This document shows, in pieces, positions 42,091-55,253 of a stretch of 64,000 nt of DNA. The stretch is from assembly GCA_023053575.1 (NCBI GenBank), contig JAKZAP010000010.1:18474628-18538627 (forward strand). The letters are read 5' to 3'. This DNA is from Branchinecta lynchi. Taxonomy: Eukaryota > Arthropoda > Branchiopoda > Anostraca > Branchinectidae. Position numbers and translations under genes: made by a program. Under the pieces are notes generated by a model that saw only the letters and a program-made list of their open reading frames with translations, did not search any database and was not told where the DNA came from. Every line of letters starts with the position of its first letter. Within the stretch, counting starts at the first letter, position 1.

Positions 42091-44868
42091 ATTCAAAAAC
42101 GCGTTATAGGAAGCACCGGTGAGCAGTTACCGGACAACGAACGCAGCTATAGCAGGGAAGTGAGTTCCTGCGGTCAGCTTTAAACTCGAACCGCCTCACA
42201 TGTCTTTAAGTGTTCAAGTCGTATACAAAATTCTCAGCTTCACGCCCCAACGCATGATCATCGGTGGTAAAAGCAAACACTACCCCCATAAAAATCTGTT
42301 CGAAAAAAAAACATGATTTTCAAATCAGGGGATTTTCATGAGGGTACTATGCCCGTGCTATAGGCTATGGTACAGTGTTAAAAATTTAGGATATCTATGT
42401 GACTTGATAAGTCGTTTGAGATTTGTTCCGTTTCACAGGTTCATTTTTATAGCTACACCCTGAAGAGGACCTTGGCAAGGGTCGCTTTTCTAGCGTTGAG
42501 TCTGAAGAGGACCCTTGCCAAGAAGGGGCCGAAATATCGCTTAAAAAACTGAGGTGACGTATCCGTTTAGCGCAGTTAACTATGACTCGCATTCTGCTTG
42601 GTCTGAAGGAATACTTAGACCCTTGCCAAAAGGGCAGAATACATCCTTCATAAAATCCGCTGACGAATTGCCGCCAGAGGCGCTACAATTACACGTGAGA
42701 TCAGGGGATAAGTTATCTGACGGGTGAATGATGGATTAGGCTTTCGCTTCATATCGAGTCGCGCATTAGCCCCGTAGAAAAGACAGCCAGCACTCAGCAC
42801 TGAAGTCGGAAGAAATGACAAACTTGATGACGCTTGACAGAACAGAGTTGGGTAAAGCAAAAAGAGGGGAAGAGGCATTTTAAACAGTTTTAAACATGGT
42901 TAGGCGTAAGAGGAATTGAAAATAGCAAAACAAACCTGGATTAACGTACGCAAAGAAGTAACGTGTCATCGTTTTATTTACGATAGCGCACCTAGCGGCC
43001 AAAAAAGAACTAATCTGAGAGCAATTCTATGAGAGGCGTATACCGTTGAAACAGTTCTCAGCACGCTAGATGTCTCTGTTGTCTGAATGCAGTCAGCCAA
43101 TAAAAGTATCTAATTCTTTCGTGACGCAAGACGCGCATGCATATGAGTTGGTTTCAATGAGGTAGCCATGGTATGAGTAAAACGAATTCCGTGATGATGA
43201 ACTTGGCCAGCAAGAGCTCAGGTGACCTCTCACAGTTCCAGAGCAGCCATGCCATTTCCGGAAGTATTCTCAACGACATGGCGAAATATTTAGCCACTAT
43301 TGTTTTCTGGCTACAAACGGGCCCTTCCCTTTTTGTGGCAACGTGCAAACGGTGTACAATCTTTAGTTCACACACACTCCAGTATAGCTTTTTGTATTTT
43401 TTTTTCTGCCAGAATCTCTATTTCCATCCCGAGGTCGGTCGTCTACGACGGGAAACCCAAACTAATGAAAAACGGTAAACTAAATTTACGTTTGCTCAGT
43501 TTTTCTTAATTTTCCGATCGGCCCTACTTCTTGGTTACTAAAAAAAAAGGCCGGTCAGACGTTGGGATATGCATAGAAAGTGCTCAGCTAAACCTGCAGA
43601 TTCTCACTTTACCTGTTTTCGCAAACTAATTCCATTCTGTCCCGTTTACTTATACTTGTAACCGGACCAGGTGATTGCCGACTAAACTGGCATCCACGAG
43701 CTGTCGCAGCTCTTTGGTGACAGCTAGCCAGCACTTGTCACTCCTTCGAGCAAAGGTGCGGAAGCCGCCTACAGAATCAGGGTACGTTTTTTGTACGACC
43801 CCCCCCCCCCCACCGATTCTTGAGTTGACCGCCCTGTCTTCACCGCGAAAATTTGTGTCTACCTGTAGACGGTACCAGCGGCCCTTCTATTGCAGAGACT
43901 GAACTTAGCGGGTTAAACATCATATCCCCCCCCCCCCATGAGGAGGTTCGATCCCAGCCAAGACCCTACCGTGAAGCCATTCAGTACCGTTCTCGTGTCA
44001 CCCTGCAGCCCCTCCATTATAAACCATTAAGATCGCTTGTTATTTACCACACGGCCTAAATTCACATGGCATTTGACCTCGGACCGAACTTTGATAACTT
44101 TAACCACGTACTGTATTTCATCGCATTTCGTGTTTGCACACTTGGGCAGGCCCAGGGGCGTCATGCCCCCCCCCCCCCCCATCGAATGTTGTCGGGCAGT
44201 CGGTAAAGAATAACCGAGTAGGCGCGAAGCGCCGCGGTTTTTCGTAAAAACGGTTGTTTTTTTCATGAAAACAGTCGGTTTTTCATCAAAACAGTGGTGT
44301 CTTTTTTCTTAAAAGCAGTCGATTTTTCGGAAAACTAGTCGATTTTTGTCCAAATCTTCGAATGATTTCCCCTCACCCCCGATGAAAAATTTGTAACCTG
44401 CGTCGTTGTATGATAGTTGTAAAGAAAAGTAATTGTAAAGAATACTATCGTTTAATGTGCCTCATACTGGGCCAATCTTAAGCAGTAGTATCCAGTAGCA
44501 AACTTTCTTGCTATAGTAGCATCTAGTCTTGCTAAGAGTAGCATGCAGTAACCTGGTAGCCTTGACATAGAAGCATGTAGTAGCACCAGTTCGTACTGCA
44601 TGCTACTTTTTGTAAAACTTCATATTACTATTTTGAGATAAATTTTTCATCGGGCCATTTCCCCACTGATAGGAATTTCGTCTTCCTTTATAGTTAAAGT
44701 GTGTGTGGAGACGTATTAGAACAAAGCGCTGTGTTTTATTCTACCTCTGTCTTTCTACTGTATAGCTTGTCCTTTAAGGCATTTTGCCTATCATTGATGT
44801 AGTCCGTTGTTTTTTGGTTGATTCAGAAAAACACTTAATCCCTCCCTACTGATCTTTTCTGGCCTCTT
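42091..44868. other. Intergenic stretch
   Basis: No gene recognised. Includes two copies of the recurrent 85-bp motif (42460-42580, 42598-42668), C-runs at 43799-43811, 43927-43937 and 44166-44180, the CGACTG-type low-complexity block at 44150-44345, and at 44395-44600 a 'agtagcat' rich block that is the inverted relative of 60150-60345. Confidence 0.5.
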
Positions 44869-45131
44869 GGAATCATATTTGACGGTGCAAAACGGATAAG
44901 CCAGCTACATTTTATTCGAGCTATATTTCGGTCCTCCTTGGCAAGGGTCCTCTTCAGGCTCAAGTGGCTCAAGCTGGAAAACAAACTTCCGAATTTCCTG
45001 GAAAACAAACTTCCGAAGTTTGTTTTCCAGCTTGAGCCTGAAGAGGACCCTTGCCAAGAAGGGCCGAAATATAGCTCGAATAAAATGTAGCTGGCTTATC
45101 CGTTTTGCACCGTCAAATATGATTCGCAGTC
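44869..45131. mobile_element. Foldback element built from the 85-bp motif
   Basis: Left arm 44869-44989 and right arm 45014-45131 are reverse complements over about 118 bp, from 'gaatcatatttgacggtgca' to 'ggaaaacaaacttccga', with one small duplication (tggctcaag) in the left arm. The spacer is about 24 bp. The RNA or single strand would form a near-perfect hairpin. Confidence 0.8.
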
Positions 45132-45173
45132 AGCTTGGGCCGTTGGAACATCCCTCTTGGAATCCTTAAAGGA

Positions 45174-45541
45174 CCTGTCTTACCTATAATACTAACGCAA
45201 CCTACTTCCAGAATCACTTCATATATTTCTAAACTCGGATACCCCTATTTCGACCGGTACATTTCTACCCCTCTAACAATAGCACGCTAAATTTCTCACT
45301 TGCCGTGTTTTGCTACCTTCGATTGTCACGCTGTCGACGATTGTCTGAGATAAGTTTTTCCATCAGAAAAACCGGTTTATGTAAATTCTTTCCCTGTTTT
45401 CGCTACTAGTCAACGGGTCTGGGAAAAGGCTTAAACAGCAAAAACCGTGGGTTATTTGTTGAAAGCACAGCCTAGTTTTAAAGTAATCAAATATTTTAAT
45501 ATACTGTATGTTGAAGAGTAAATAATGCGAGGGGTCCTTTA
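45174..45541 (+). repeat. ~370-bp repeat with TTAAAGGACC ends
   Basis: Both ends are TTAAAGGACC / GGTCCTTTAA. An inverted relative lies at 53987-54366 and a third, decayed, at about 58760-59030. Probably a MITE; the ORF 45363-45623 reads it by chance. Confidence 0.65.
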
Positions 45542-46711
45542 AAGAAGAACTCGCTGTGGATATGGTTTCTGTCGAATATTGTAGCTTACGCGACTCTTTT
45601 GAAACGACCGATTCTTCTCTCAAAATAATAGAAAACCTTGGAATGCCGACGGATGGAAAGATTAGGGACTGTCAGGAAAATATAGCTACAACGGGTCGTT
45701 TAAAAGGCATATGACGGGCTTGTTTTGCCATTTCCAGCATCATGCGTACGTGATTTTCTATTATTGTCGATGAAAGCCCCGAACACAAATCCGTTTCTTA
45801 TATTTTTTCGTGTGACTTGCACCTCAGCGGGCAGTATCCTGTCTGTTTCATGCATAACTCACAAGTGGGTGCCTGGCACTGGCCTGAACCGTATCCAGTT
45901 AATGTCCTCACACTGGAACAACTTGTCAGTTAGCGAAATTACTATACGGGTTTGAGGCAAAGCCGACCTGAGTATAACTCACAAGTGGGTGCCTGGCACT
46001 GGCCTGAACCGTATCCAGTTAATGTCCTCAACACTGGAACAACTTGTCAGTTGGCGAAATTACTATACGGGTTTGAGGCAAAGCCGACCTGAGGAATACA
46101 AATTAGGACCGTCTAGGATATCCGCTTTACTTGAACTGAAGTAACTATATTTTCGCTAAATTTTGTTTCATACCACTTAGTAACCCAAGCTCCCACTTCC
46201 CTCCTTGTTACTTGCCAGAAGCGTGCAATTCATTACTGACGACAGGCTTCGGGTAGCAAGATGCGAAGAGCAACTGTTTGCTGCCTTGTGACAGTAGCAC
46301 AAGTTCACTGGTCAAAAAATGCGAGAATATCTCCGTTGGTGCTGCTAGGTTCCTATGGGGATTCCAAGGAACCAGAAAGAGGACGACAAATCAGGGGGAT
46401 GAAGTGCTTTTAGCTGAATCTCGCGCTTCCCTTCCTTATTTTATGTGGTGTGATAATATATTTGTAATCTTTATTTTATTCTTAGTTTCGTTTCTCCGGT
46501 CACTAGCTACAGATAGTTTTGTTTCTTTCCGCTACCAAGTCAAGCACCAGTAACGTACCGTGATAAATGTATGTCAAGGGTCATGACGTGTGTTGTATGC
46601 AGCTTGATGTGACACATATGGATAGTCGAGATACTCGCTAGTTGTTCCTCGTTTTTCCGAAACGGCATTCTGGATTAACTGTTGGCTGCTCCCTGTGTTG
46701 CAACCCCTTTT
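45542..46711. other. Intergenic stretch with a 120-bp tandem duplication
   Basis: No gene recognised. 45854-45973 and 45974-46093 are almost identical copies (one base inserted, one or two substitutions). Confidence 0.7.
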
Positions 46712-46862
46712 CGGACTCACCAGTGTCTGCTTTTCCCTCAAAAGTGCGGACCAACCAGAACCTGGTCGGTTGTCAAGTTCGAGTGAGAAGTCACCGGTAG
46801 ATGGAGAGACCAAAGAACTCCTTATGGAAGAAACACGAGACACACTCGAGTAAAAACCGGAA
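46712..46862 (+). mobile_element. MITE family C, copy 3
   Basis: Opens 'cggactcaccagtgtctgct' and aligns with the reverse complement of 39255-39411 along its length. Confidence 0.6.
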
Positions 46863-47075
46863 ATAATTGGGAGTGCGACATACTCCTATTCTTTAAGTTG
46901 CGTGAGAAGGGGTTACAGATACAATTTGGAGAAGTCAATCAATATTCTAGAAATACAACAGAAATACCGAACCAATTCAACTATATTCAATATCCAAACC
47001 AACCAACCAACAAATATCCGGTACACCAGTTCAGCGCTCCAAGCGGATTAGTGCAGGTTTATCCCTTCATCACCG

Positions 47076-47616
47076 TAGTGAGATTGCACCATACCCAACG
47101 AAAACGGCCGGGATCGTAACGAAAAAATTTAACATTAGGAAGTATAGGACTTTCGACTTTGAGACTAAATTACCGGCTTTCGATAGCCACTTTGAGCCAG
47201 AAAATTGCACGATCATTAACCTGGCTCCTTCTTGTTGGAATGACATAACTTTTGTAAATGAGTGTTCTTTCTGATCAGAGTTTGAAGGCGTCAAAGTCTA
47301 TAAGCAAAGACGCAGCCTCGTCCTATTGGTCACTTATGACACATTTTTCAAATCCGCGTCATCGCCGACCAATAGGATTCGAGACTCCTTTTTTGTGTTC
47401 AAACTTTGAAGCCTTCAAGCTCTTACTTCCTCGGAAACTCTTTTGCAAAAATAGAATTCTACGATTAAGGAATAGTCCAATTAACATTCCTGCAAGTCCC
47501 TGGCTCAGAGTGATGGTCAAACGCCCATAATTTAATTTCAAAGCTGAAAGTCCTATACCTGTGATGATGGTGTAGCGATATCCGTTTTCATCGGGTAGGG
47601 TGCAATCTCTCTATAT
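47076..47616. mobile_element. ~540-bp foldback MITE
   Basis: Ends 'gtgagattgcaccataccc' and 'gggtagggtgcaatctctc' are inverted repeats. Further inward 'gtataggactttc' pairs with 'gaaagtcctatac', and 'cctattggtc' with 'gaccaatagg', so most of the element can fold back. Possible TA duplication at both ends. Confidence 0.65.
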
Positions 47617-48958
47617 TACCACATCCATCACAAATAGGTAGTATAGTAGATCCATCAGTGAAAAGAACAGAGAACCTTTCAGTTTCAAATGGAAAGATAG
47701 TTCAAAACTCTCATCGTCGCGTTATTTTCTAATGAAAGAATACACATATCCTAGTAGTTTTAGATAAACGATGATGATGGTGACTGGGGCTAATATGAAC
47801 TAGACCGCATGGTGAGTTTGAACTGTAATAATAATACGTGCATTTAAAAGCCCAGGGGACATATACATAACAAAAACAATAATACACATTACAAGAGAAA
47901 ACAACAACTATATTAAATTAAATTACTAACTGGTGTTTATTCACACAATACTATGGTGGTCTTTCAGGGCCAAGAACGCCTTCTAAAGACCTATCTCTTC
48001 GTTTGATATACAGTAGAAGTATGTTTATTTGAACAGTTACTTAAATGTGTACAGTGCAGTTTGGGGCTAAATGGTAGAATGACTTGCAGAATACCTATTC
48101 AGAGGCCCTTATAATTACCTACAGTCTACAGTAGTTAGCTTTAGTCACATCAAGTGCATGAAAATGGTTCAAAGTCAACAAATGTTCAAATAAGCATACC
48201 TCTACTATGTAGAACAAACGGCTCAAAGTCTTTAAACTTCATTGTGAGACTTGAATCAAAAAGTCTGAAATCATGTAAGATTCAGTGCAGCATTCGAAGT
48301 GTTATATGAACTGGGAGAAATCTAATCCGGTATTGGTACAACTTCTTGGAAATTCTTTAGTATAATTGCGATTTGATAGAGTTTTGAGGTTAAACTTTGA
48401 TAAATCTAACAATCTCCCAGTACAGAAATTTAAATTTATAAAAAAGAACGCCAAAAATTTGGTTACTGTGTAACACGCTTAGACTGGTTTTCTCCTTCTT
48501 GTTGTTTCGCCCCCAAAATATCGAGGAACCTTGGCAGCCTTTCACCACAGTCCCTAATATCTTGGCCCTCAAATGCAGTGCTGGGTATTTCTAGGCCTCG
48601 CCACCCGCTATTTTTGATGGCTCCTTTCTAGCAAAACGGCCGAAAACCATGTCACTAGGCCACTTTTAAAAACATTACTCTCCAAATGGGTCACATCAAG
48701 CTGTTTTCGGCTGTAATGTGTAATCTCGCATACATGATGTTTTCCGTCGTCATATTCCCGTGCTGCTTAAAAGGAACCCATGTTTAGTGTCATAGGTGTT
48801 TAAAACTGTGCAGATCAGATAGATATTTTCAAGAAATTCACACGTAAGTTTTGTGAACTATTTTTGCCTTGGCAATGAACTATAACTATTCGAGCTTCCG
48901 ATGATTTAGGTATGACATGACAGGAATGCCAGCCAGAGCTGCTGCGATTCCAGCAAAT
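47617..48958. other. Intergenic stretch
   Basis: AT-rich, no gene or named repeat recognised. Confidence 0.4.
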
Positions 48959-49151
48959 CCGAGTCCTTGATAAAGGCGTCTCGAAGCGAGTTCGAGTCCA
49001 CAGCTCTGGCGGACGGACAGCTCCGTGAAAGACGAGTCCGAGTCCTTGAAGAAGGCGTCTCGAGGCGAGTCCACAGCTCTGGCGGACGGACAGCTCCGTG
49101 AAAGACGATTCCGAGTCCTTGAAGAAGGCGTCTCGAAACGAGTCCACAGTC
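48959..49151 (+). repeat. ~80-bp tandem repeat, about 2.5 units
   Basis: Units start at 'gagtccttga' at about 48960, 49041 and 49117 and share 'cacagctctggcggacggac' and 'agctccgtgaaagacga'. The three overlapping minus-strand ORFs are by-products. Confidence 0.8.
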
Positions 49152-52019
49152 CCAGTCCACCAGCGTTGGTTAAACACAGGGAAGCGAATCTGCTATAATT
49201 AGGCCTATTCCTTCGGCCCGATTCTGCGAATCATATTTGACCGTGCTAAACGGTCATTGGACCCTTGCCCGGCGAGAACCTCTGCGAAGAAGAACCAATC
49301 GCTAGATTGAATTTTAGCTGATTTATCGGTTTAGCCAAGCCAAATATGAATTTGTGACAAGGTAGATATTAGCCACGTTCGTTTTCGTCGTTGTCGGTAC
49401 CAAACACTTCGTTAAATACTTTCATATTAGTGTGTTTTTGGCACGTTCAGTAAACGTCGTTTCACAAAAGAAGTTGATACCAAAATTTTAATAGTCGGCC
49501 TGGCTTAGTATTTGCATCAGCAGCTATGATAAAAGTACAAAAATGGATTTTAGCATAATAGTCCCACTGTTTTCATACTTGGTTTACAAGTTTAGTTTGT
49601 TTTGCCGACAATTTTTGAAAATAAATTCGCGCCTGCGAGATGTTGAAACTGACTTTCCGCCCCTGTTCGTCGTTTCAGGAACGATGAATGAAACGGCGGT
49701 TCAACCGAACAAAGAAAACTCCTTATTCTCGGCAGTTCAACGACGTTATAAAGAAGACGTGGTTGGAACGGCGAACCGAACGACGGAAACGAACGCAGCT
49801 ATTTTCTCGTGACGACTGCCATACGAGCTCGTCTTTTAAAACACAGCAAGAAGAATATATTTAAAATTACTACAAAAATAGAGATTCAACAAAAATATAA
49901 CATCCGGTTTGTGCGACAGGAATATATTTGGCAGGCGTTTAACGCATTCAAAGAAGTAACCTGATACAATTTGCAGAAAAAACATCACTGGCTTTATTTA
50001 GCCTAATTAAGTACCCAGCCTGTCCACATGAAAAGATTAATAAAAACAATAATGTATCAAAGCTTGACACTGATAGTCGATACAACCACACATTAGCACC
50101 GAGGCAATCTCAGATGACTTGGGGTGGGGGGGGGGGGAAAGGATCCTAGAGGTTACGAATTGGGATCTGATGTAACACAGCCTATTACAACTTTCTGTCC
50201 GTCACACGTTTACAACCGATCAAATACTTTTTTTCTAGTCTTTTCAGTTCATTAGTGCTATGGAAACAGTCGATACCCATGGGAGACTTTGACTCCGCCT
50301 TATATAGCCATCCCCAGCAAGACAACTGGTTCCCGGATAACCGTTTTAAAAAATGGACGCGGATATGGACAGGAATCAGTAGCGTCAACGGTTGGCGAAA
50401 AAGGCTAAGAAACATTTTACATTTTGTAACCGTGCAGATTTAACCAGTCAAGCAAATTCATCGACTTCGTAAACAAGTTTGGTCTGCCCGTCAGCTGGGT
50501 TTAAAGTTTGAGGGACGCGGGGTAACACAGTTGGAGTAGGAACACACAAAACCTGGGTAAAACATCTAATCGGATTTTCTGGTTTAATTAACTAGTCCAG
50601 CAAATTCATGGACTTCACCAACAGGCTGCCCTGTAGCAAACAATCGGAGTCCCCCAAAGGTCACACATTCTGGCTCAGCCTACTAAGCTATTCCAGCAAG
50701 ACGATTGGTTCCCGAATATTCGTTTTGAAATGGACTGACGATATAATTTCTGACCAGTCCCGTCTGGGGACCTTTCGTTTCTTGGTGGAATCAATCATTC
50801 AGGCAAATTCATGGACTTCGGAAATAGTTTGTTCTGCCCTCCAGTTAAGCTTTAAAGCACAAGCCGTGGTAGATACTATTTTTATTCCAATATTCTGACT
50901 CCTTTGAAACTTTCTGGGATTACAAACTGTTTTCAGCCTCGCTCCGCCACCTTGGTTTCTGACCAATGAGTTCCAAGTTAACAATAAGCGGGAATCAGAT
51001 CTGCCTCGAAAAGAGCCGAACACGGCGAATGCGAAATTCAGCGTAATACCCTTAAGGTGGATAAAAAGGACACGGGAGTTCGAAAACTCGTAACTGAGGA
51101 CCGATAGAACAGTCATTGACTAGCGTGAAATAATAATATAGGGGTCCTTTAAAATTCGATGGGACTCGGATACTCCGAAGGACTAGTCCACCCCTATGAT
51201 TGCCGGAATTTGCTTCTCTGGTTCAGATTTTTGGACAAATCGACGAAAAAAAAAAAAGACTTAGGCATTAGTTGCGTTTTTGATCGAAGTTTGAAGTTAA
51301 CTTAAACCTCAAAGGTCTTTGTTTAATTACCGTTTTTGGTCGCCGGTCATAGTTCCTTCGTCCTTCGAACTCTGACCGTCGAAGCTAGCAAGTTCGAAGT
51401 TTGCTTGAATCGTAGAAGAAATGTCAACCGGGCAAGGATCGCCGGAGTCGTAAAAACACAAATTAAGCAAACGGTGCACTTCAACGGCGTTTGAAAACGG
51501 AAACTAAGCCACCGGCTACGCTAATGGCGAACAAAACTTTGATCAAAAACGCAACTATTCTAAAACCCACGGAAATAACACTACTTTCTAGTTGTTCGCT
51601 GATGACGTAGACTCTTCGGCCAAGTTTGGGTCAAGTAACTTTTCGGAGTCTTTTCTAGGAAAAAAAAATATTATAGAGCTTCCACCTCAAAATCCGTTCT
51701 AAACCCGGAAATATACCACTCTCAATCTCATCATCCATTTGACACAAACCTTCTCACCATCTGTACCAGCCAAGATTTCCGGCATGAAACAAATATCCAA
51801 GATAGCTACTAGTGAAGAGCAAGAACAGAAATAAAAACAGACACTTTTTTTAAGGAAGAGCTTATTACATGCTGATATTTACAAATCACAGATGTTGGAA
51901 TGCTGATTATGCAATGACGATTCATTATGCTTCCGAAGTGAAATTCAGGATCTCGGCGTCTCCGAACCGTAACCAGGTGGTGATCCACGGATTAGCCACT
52001 TGCACATAGCAACCTATAG
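49152..52019. other. Intergenic stretch
   Basis: No gene recognised. Contains a diverged copy of the 85-bp motif at about 49235-49345, a G-run at 50124-50136 and, at about 50270-50860, imperfect repeats sharing 'cagcaaattcatggacttc' and 'cagcaagac.a.tggttccc'. Confidence 0.45.
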
Positions 52020-53472
52020 GAAGTCAATGTATGTCCGTTTCCACTCCACTCGTATAACCCCTATGCGAGCCACAACATTTCCGGGCTCCCCCCACTGTGG
52101 CCGAATACGGCTCGGACTCATAAACTTCGCATCTTTAACATCTCCTCTTCCCGTCCATCAAGTTTAACAGGAACTGCAGCATATCTGCAAATTTCCGGTT
52201 CCCGCTTCATCCTCGTCCTACCTTGGTCGGATCCGGTTCGGACGCCAAATAACAAATCTAGGCCGCATAAACGTGGTACTGTCCAACTTGCACCCCATTC
52301 GGCCCATCCGTTTGGTTTTTGTGCATGTCTCTAAGTTTCCGGACCCCCCCCGCCCCCCCCACCATGGCCGCATGGGATTCGGACACATGCTTTGAATGTC
52401 ATCAACTTTTGTCACCCATAAAGTTTCACTTGAATCGGACCATTTGTTTGCAACCCACGGAAGTCGGTAATTTCCAGATTCCCTCTCCCTCAACTTACCG
52501 GAAAATGGTCCGAAGTCGTCCTAGGGCATTGTGTCGGGTCCTTAAGTCTATTTGGTCGAGTTACGAATATGCCTGCCGAATTCTCGGAAACCCTCTCCAA
52601 CTCCCCCCAAAGAGCCTCGATATGGTCTGGTTCTGACAAGAAGGTATCTAAAGCTTATGCTTGTCCTTCCCACCGTAGTCCATCCCGATCTCTCGACGCT
52701 AAGCGTTTAAAGAAATTTGCGGTGCCCCCTCCCCCTCCGAGTATCGGATTTGGTCCGGACTTTACAAGGAACATCTGAGACAATAGCTCTTTCCACTTGC
52801 CAAGTTTCATTCCAATCTGATGGCCTGTTCAAAAGTATAAATGCCACTGGATTCCAGATTCCCCATCCCTCCTCTCCCCCCACGATGTTCGTATCGTGCA
52901 CGACTATTCTCAAGTCAGTCTATTCGGATTCGGATCCCTCATATCGAGTTTTATCATCCTAGCACATCGATAAGTACTTGAAATCGCTGGATCATCCGAC
53001 CCCCCCCCCCCCTAACTCCCCCCACAGTGCCCGAATCCAGTCCGGTTATGTTAATGAAGTATGGGACTTGAGCTTGTTCTTCCTACCAAGTTTCATCCCG
53101 ATCCGTCTACTCTTAAGCGTTTCCAAGATCCTCTCCCCCCCCCCCCTCCAACTTCCCCCGAAGTCACCGGACCCGTTCGGACTTCAAATGGGTCGTCTGA
53201 GACATGGTGCCTTTCCAATTATCAAGTTTCATTAAGATCCCATCACCCATTCAAAAGTTATAAATACCTCAAAATTCCGGAATCTCCCTCTCTACACTCC
53301 CCCCACGATGATCGGATCGGGGAAATGACTGTTTCCAAGCTAATCATTTCGGGTCCCTGATGTGCCTGCCAAATTTCATCGTCCTAAGTTATGCGGAAGT
53401 GCCCAAACTAGCAAAACCGGACCGACCGACGGACGGACAGAAACCGCGATCGCTATATGGCACTTGGCCGAA
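52020..53472 (+). repeat. GC-rich dispersed repeat family A, copy 3
   Basis: Lacks the usual 5' opening but carries four or five modules with 'caagtttcat', 'gtttccaagat' and 'cggatcgggga', C-runs, and ends 'gaccgaccgacggacggaca' then 'gcgatcgctatatggcactt'. The hairpin is cut by the LINE fragment that follows. Confidence 0.75.
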
Positions 53473-53821
53473 TTCCTGCCGTCTGTTTCAGCTTCTCGTC
53501 ACTAAAAGATTTGAAGAAAATGAAAGTTACGTATTTCAAATTTTGCAAACTTCTGCTTTCTCTGCCACCGTGGACTAGAAATCGGTATTTGGTTAAAAAA
53601 TATAATGTTACGGATGTAATTCAAAAGTTCGGTGACCTACACAGAAAGCTTTCTGCGGATGCATTTTGTAAAATAGGCCCTGATCACGGTCTTATTAAAT
53701 TTTTTGTTGAAGAGGATAGTGTTTAGTTGAAGTTCTTTTTATCGTTTACTCCACTTGTACTACTTGTTTTTTGTAGTTGTGGGTGATAAATAAATAATAA
53801 TAATAATAATAATAATAATAT
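53473..53821 (+). pseudogene. LINE 3' end with TAA-repeat tail
   Basis: Plus-strand frame encodes FCKLLLSLPPWTRNRYLVKK and more, closely resembling the C-terminal LPLWTRNTYLINRF part of the reverse transcriptase at 29066-30712, then stops at 53724-53726. A short 3'UTR and a TAA/ATA microsatellite at 53790-53821 follow. 5'-truncated. Confidence 0.7.
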
Positions 53822-53986
53822 GTAGTAATAAAACTTGTGATACCTGCAAGCTTTGAAGACTGAAGAAGCCTAGTCGTATCGCCAAACTCAGGGGAGGTCT
53901 GAAGGGCTTGGGCGTGGGAGGTGACTATCTCATAATATACGTCTGACAAATGTCCGGCAATTCACAAGATTCATACCAGTTATAAA

Positions 53987-54366
53987 AGGACCCCTCGCCA
54001 CTATTTACTATTCAACTTACAGTATCTTAAAATATTTGAATACTTTAAAACTAGGCTGTGGTTTCAAAAAATAACTCACGTTTTTGCTGTTTTAAGCCTT
54101 TTCCGAGACCCGTTGGCTTACAGCGAAAACAGGGGAACAATTTACATAACCGGTTTTCTGATGGGAAAACTCCTCGCAGACAACCGTCGACAGCGTGATA
54201 CGCATCGGAGGTAGCAAAGGCGGCAAGTGACAAAATCAGCGTGGTTTTGTTAGAGGAGTTAGAATGTACCGTACGAAATTGGGGTCTCCGGGTTTAAAAA
54301 TATATGGAGTGATTGTGGAAGCAGGTTGCGTTAGTATTATAGGTAAGACAGGTCCTTCAACAATAG
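53987..54366 (-). repeat. ~370-bp repeat, inverted copy
   Basis: Reverse complement of 45174-45541, beginning 'aaaggacccctcgcc' and ending 'gacaggtcctt'. Confidence 0.65.
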
Positions 54367-54928
54367 CCGAGAAACACAGCATCACACGCGGGAAACTATA
54401 CGAATATAAAGAAACATTAAAGCTAGTATTTTGTAAGGTTAAGGTGAACGACATTCGCAATAAGAGGAATTCGCATCCGCAATAGCCTGACCAGCAGCTG
54501 TTTCTGCTGAATGTATATCAGACAGTATAAAACTGAGCGCCGCAGGCGAAATTTTAAAGTAAGCTATGACTTATTTCGGGCAAAACACTACTTCCCCCCA
54601 ACAACATCTAGCTTTTAATGTGGCCCAAACCCCAAAAGCCAAGCCTAAACCCGAATGAAATCAAACGACCTTTAAGTAAATGTAGCTCACTACAAAAGGC
54701 ACCTCAGGCAAATTTACGGAATCCGGTATGATCAGAACGTCTTTTCGGGTCCCAAATGAAAGTAAGGGCCACTCAGCACGAATCTCCCCGTCTGTCCTAG
54801 TTCACGACGAATCCAGACAAATGTGAGACATTTAGCTGGAAGTTGGTAACCATTCAGTTCGACCCTTCCCGAAAAAGAAGGACTGATAAACATTCTTTGA
54901 GCCCAAGCTGACTTTGAAACATTTATTC
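54367..54928. other. Intergenic stretch
   Basis: Nothing recognised beyond ORF 54264-54485, which begins in the preceding repeat and has no domain. Confidence 0.4.
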
Positions 54929-55127
54929 CAGCAATGTTTTCTACGGATACGTCAGCTAAGATTCTTCATAAGCGATATTTCAAATTACATTTTATTACAG
55001 GTTTGTTTCTTTCCCCGAAGTTGAACAAGAGGATTGGAAGCCTGACGAGGACCCTTGCCAAGAAGGGCCGAAATATCGCTTATGAAGAATCTTAGCTGAC
55101 GTATCCGTAGAAAACATTGCTGGAATA
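54929..55127. mobile_element. Second foldback containing the 85-bp motif
   Basis: Arms 54929-54990 and 55068-55127 are reverse complements ('ccagcaatgttttctacgga' with 'tccgtagaaaacattgctgg'), with the 85-bp motif (gacgaggacccttgccaaga) in the right part. Same architecture as 44869-45131 but with different outer sequence. Confidence 0.75.
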
Positions 55128-55253
55128 AAAGAAGGACTGGTCATAAAAAGTGAAACAGAGTAGACTTGTTCTGAATTTACAGTTAAAAAAAAACATACAA
55201 ATCAAATGAAATGTTGCAATAATCCCCGTCACGATTTATTTTGACGTCGCACT

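Noticed and set aside
45174..45541. piggyBac element from the TTAA at the ends
   Set aside because: TTAA is part of the TTAAAGGACC repeat and the usual piggyBac terminal pattern is not evident.
49543..49812. 89-codon plus-strand ORF with a hydrophobic start
   Set aside because: No recognisable domain, no splice or start context, and low-complexity surroundings.
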